Shown in pieces: positions 21,796-22,957 of a DNA stretch of 22,957 bases. The DNA lies in the IMG/VR virus record IMGVR_UViG_3300032047_000140, positions 1 through 22,957 of that record; one strand, written 5' to 3'. A model generated the notes under the pieces. The model was not told the DNA's origin and made no database searches. It worked only from the letters and a program-made list of their open reading frames with translations. The translations under genes were made by a program, and so were the position numbers. Positions within the stretch are counted from its first letter, which is position 1. Each line of letters opens with the position of its first letter. The stretch comes from a virus.

Positions 21796-22040
21796 TCTTT
21801 CACCAACTTAGTTTGTTTTGTTTTAGAAAATACTCCCAACAAGTTTTCTGTTGGAACAAAAATCATATCTTCATGTGTTGGGAATCTATGTCTATCATCA
21901 AATAGAACTTCTTGTCCTTCTAATTCGGGATATTTAGGACATGAAACAACAAGCCCTCTTCCATCAGTTTTAATTTGAATACCACTTGAAGAAGTTGAGT
22001 TCTCAAGTTTAATTATGCAATAATCTCCAATAGCCCTCAT
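21792..22040 (-). CDS. groS: GroES-like co-chaperonin (82 aa)
   Basis: This 82-aa protein follows GroES: MRAIGDYCIIKL as the first strand, a Ser-rich mobile loop with GIQI (20-23) in place of the GIVL tripeptide that docks on GroEL, GRGLVVSCP, GQEVLFDD and a final FVPTENLLGVF. The size is close to GroES (97 aa), with a slightly shortened N-terminal part and loop. It is followed by GroEL, giving a groES-groEL order as in bacterial operons but split by a 55-aa gene. ATG at 22040 overlaps the previous stop (TAATG) and has GGAGG 7 bases upstream. Confidence 0.75.
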   Translation of the reverse strand: MRAIGDYCIIKLENSTSSSGIQIKTDGRGLVVSCPKYPELEGQEVLFDDRHRFPTHEDMIFVPTENLLGVFSKTKQTKLVKE

Positions 22041-22303
22041 TACTCTTCCTCCGATGGTAAAGCAACCCAACCTCTTGCAGTTTCGGAAACCCATACTGAT
22101 GTATGAGTTTTGTAAAACTGTTTCAGTCTTTTGTCTCTTTCTGTTTCTTTAGACCAAGTAATGCCTCTATCTTCCCTTCTAATGTTTTTATCATTAGGGT
22201 GTCTTTCTTGATGCCTTCTTTGTCTTTCAAGAAGAGTTTTAGGTTCTTCATCTACAATGACTTCTCCATATTCTCTTTTCTTTTGTTTTCTTTTATTATA
22301 CAT
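22040..22303 (-). CDS. Basic, charged small protein (87 aa)
   Basis: This protein is very rich in Lys, Arg and Glu (NKRKQKKREYG, LLERQRRHQERHP) and ends with a less charged segment (TSVWVSETARGWVALP) and an acidic tail. It probably is a disordered or helical nucleic-acid-binding protein. The ATG at 22303 has AGAGGA six bases upstream. An ATG two codons earlier forms ATGA with the JAMM gene but lacks spacing. It lies between JAMM and GroES genes. No family is recognised. Confidence 0.6.
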   Translation of the reverse strand: MYNKRKQKKREYGEVIVDEEPKTLLERQRRHQERHPNDKNIRREDRGITWSKETERDKRLKQFYKTHTSVWVSETARGWVALPSEEE

Positions 22304-22305
22304 AT

Positions 22306-22890
22306 TCATTCCTCTTCATTTCCATATTGATTCCATGTTTGGGTTCTTTCTAATTCGTGATTAACATAAATATCTAATTGTTTAGGTTTATCGTTTTCCC
22401 AAAAACCATAGTGGCCTTTGCCACCTAAAACATAAGCAGTTTCCATCAATGGTTGCCAAATAGATACTGTGCTAATATCTGTTCCACTAAAATAAGCACT
22501 ACCGAATGGGTGTGTATGAATCCAACATCTAACAGGCATTTTCATTCCTTTAGGAACAGAACCAAAATCAACAAAACCGGATGAACCGGATGAAACATAA
22601 CAATCATTCTTTGCATCAATAACAACTTGAACTTCTAAAGCCGGTAGTATGTTAGTTGAAGCATGCCAAATAGCATCATGAAATTCTATATTATGAAATG
22701 CTACCATCTCTAATAATGCTTTATCATCATGTGGAACACCATCTAATCTTTCTTTAACAATATCTTCATATGCTGACATTACATGATATTCAGCCTCCAC
22801 TCTTGCTATTTCTATTTCTTCTAAATACTTGTCATATCCATCATCATCACTATTTATTTCCTTGAAATAGTGGTCTTTTATTTTACCCAT
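22306..22890 (-). CDS. JAMM/MPN metalloprotease-like protein
   Basis: This 194-aa protein has the JAMM zinc site HTHPFGSAYFSGTD (H125, H127, S135, D138), which is the core HxHP...S..D of MPN/JAB proteases and isopeptidases. A strand (VQVVIDA) and RCWIH precede it. The conserved upstream Glu could be E86 but is not certain. The N-terminal 80 residues are acidic and helical. JAMM enzymes remove ubiquitin-like SAMP modifiers in archaea, or process prohead or tail proteins in phages. The GGAG site precedes the start. It lies beside GroES and GroEL. Activity is inferred from the motif. Confidence 0.8.
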   Translation of the reverse strand: MGKIKDHYFKEINSDDDGYDKYLEEIEIARVEAEYHVMSAYEDIVKERLDGVPHDDKALLEMVAFHNIEFHDAIWHASTNILPALEVQVVIDAKNDCYVSSGSSGFVDFGSVPKGMKMPVRCWIHTHPFGSAYFSGTDISTVSIWQPLMETAYVLGGKGHYGFWENDKPKQLDIYVNHELERTQTWNQYGNEEE

Positions 22891-22891
22891 T

Positions 22892-22957
22892 TTAATCTCT
22901 CCTTAGTTGTTTCTTTATCTTATCAAGTCTCTTCTGTAATCTTGCTTGTCTTCTTGC
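22892..22957 (-). CDS. C-terminal end of a basic helical protein (partial)
   Basis: Only the last 21 codons lie in the window. They encode a highly basic helical segment (RRQARLQKRLDKIKKQLRRD) ending in TAA one base before the JAMM start codon. The heptad-like Leu and Ile spacing suggests a coiled coil or a nucleic acid-binding tail. Coding rests on the absence of stops and on the tight spacing. The rest of the gene lies beyond the right edge. Confidence 0.45.
   Translation of the reverse strand, partial: ARRQARLQKRLDKIKKQLRRD

Noticed and set aside
1-22957. tRNA, rRNA, insertion sequences and attachment sites
   Set aside because: No cloverleaf, rRNA-like block, transposase, terminal inverted repeats or integrase-associated repeats were seen on either strand.

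Overview
This window looks like part of the genome of an uncultured marine archaeal virus, most like the magroviruses described for Marine Group II (Poseidoniales) Euryarchaeota. The assignment rests on gene content, not on a database match. The genes make an almost complete archaeal/eukaryotic-type DNA replication set: family B polymerase, PCNA-like clamp, RFC small subunit, RPA-like single-strand binding protein, archaeal-type primase, ATP-dependent DNA ligase, Sak4/RadA-like ATPase, XPF/ERCC4 and Cas4-like nucleases, and an AAA+ helicase candidate. They are packed with many very small genes, as in a viral genome. The DNA is AT-rich. Ribosome-binding sites are GGAGG or GGTGAT types, which pair with an archaeal 16S 3' end. 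No structural, packaging, integrase, tRNA or CRISPR genes are seen.

All 46 genes called lie on the minus strand, so transcription runs from right (22957) to left (1). Genes are joined by ATGA, TAATG or TTGA overlaps. The only sizeable non-coding gap is about 80 bases (11944-12024), and it holds two small hairpins. A UUCG-capped hairpin followed by a T-tract closes the left end.

Layout in the direction of transcription. (1) 22957-19127: a proteostasis and small-protein block with a JAMM/MPN metalloprotease-like protein, GroES, a ribbon-helix-helix microprotein, group I GroEL, zinc-ribbon microproteins and a PC4-like ssDNA-binding protein. (2) 19130-15275: small unknown proteins, DNA ligase, a histone-fold-like protein and a LAGLIDADG-fold protein that has lost its catalytic Asp. 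(3) 15275-9873: an AAA+ protein ending in a PCNA-interacting (PIP) box, a winged-helix protein, RFC small subunit, RPA-like SSB, two tandem paralogues, the Sak4-like ATPase and PCNA. (4) 9866-6061: DNA polymerase B split into two genes between motif B and motif C, with six small genes in the break. (5) 6064-68: Cas4-like nuclease, a primase that fuses PriS-like and PriL-like domains, ERCC4 nuclease, AAA+ helicase, DnaQ-like exonuclease, a membrane microprotein and a zinc-ribbon microprotein.

The genes can be read together as a self-contained replisome. The fused primase and the helicase would start synthesis. The split PolB, tethered by a C-terminal PIP box, would extend on PCNA loaded by RFC small subunit plus a possible minimal RFC-L stand-in. 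RPA-like and PC4-like proteins would cover single strands, ligase would seal nicks, and the nucleases plus the Sak4-like ATPase would handle recombination and repair. The chaperonin pair and the JAMM protein would serve folding or processing of viral proteins. The most notable points are the seamless polymerase split, the PriS-PriL fusion, the AAA+ protein with a PIP box, the inactivated LAGLIDADG protein, the histone-fold candidate and the GroES/GroEL pair.
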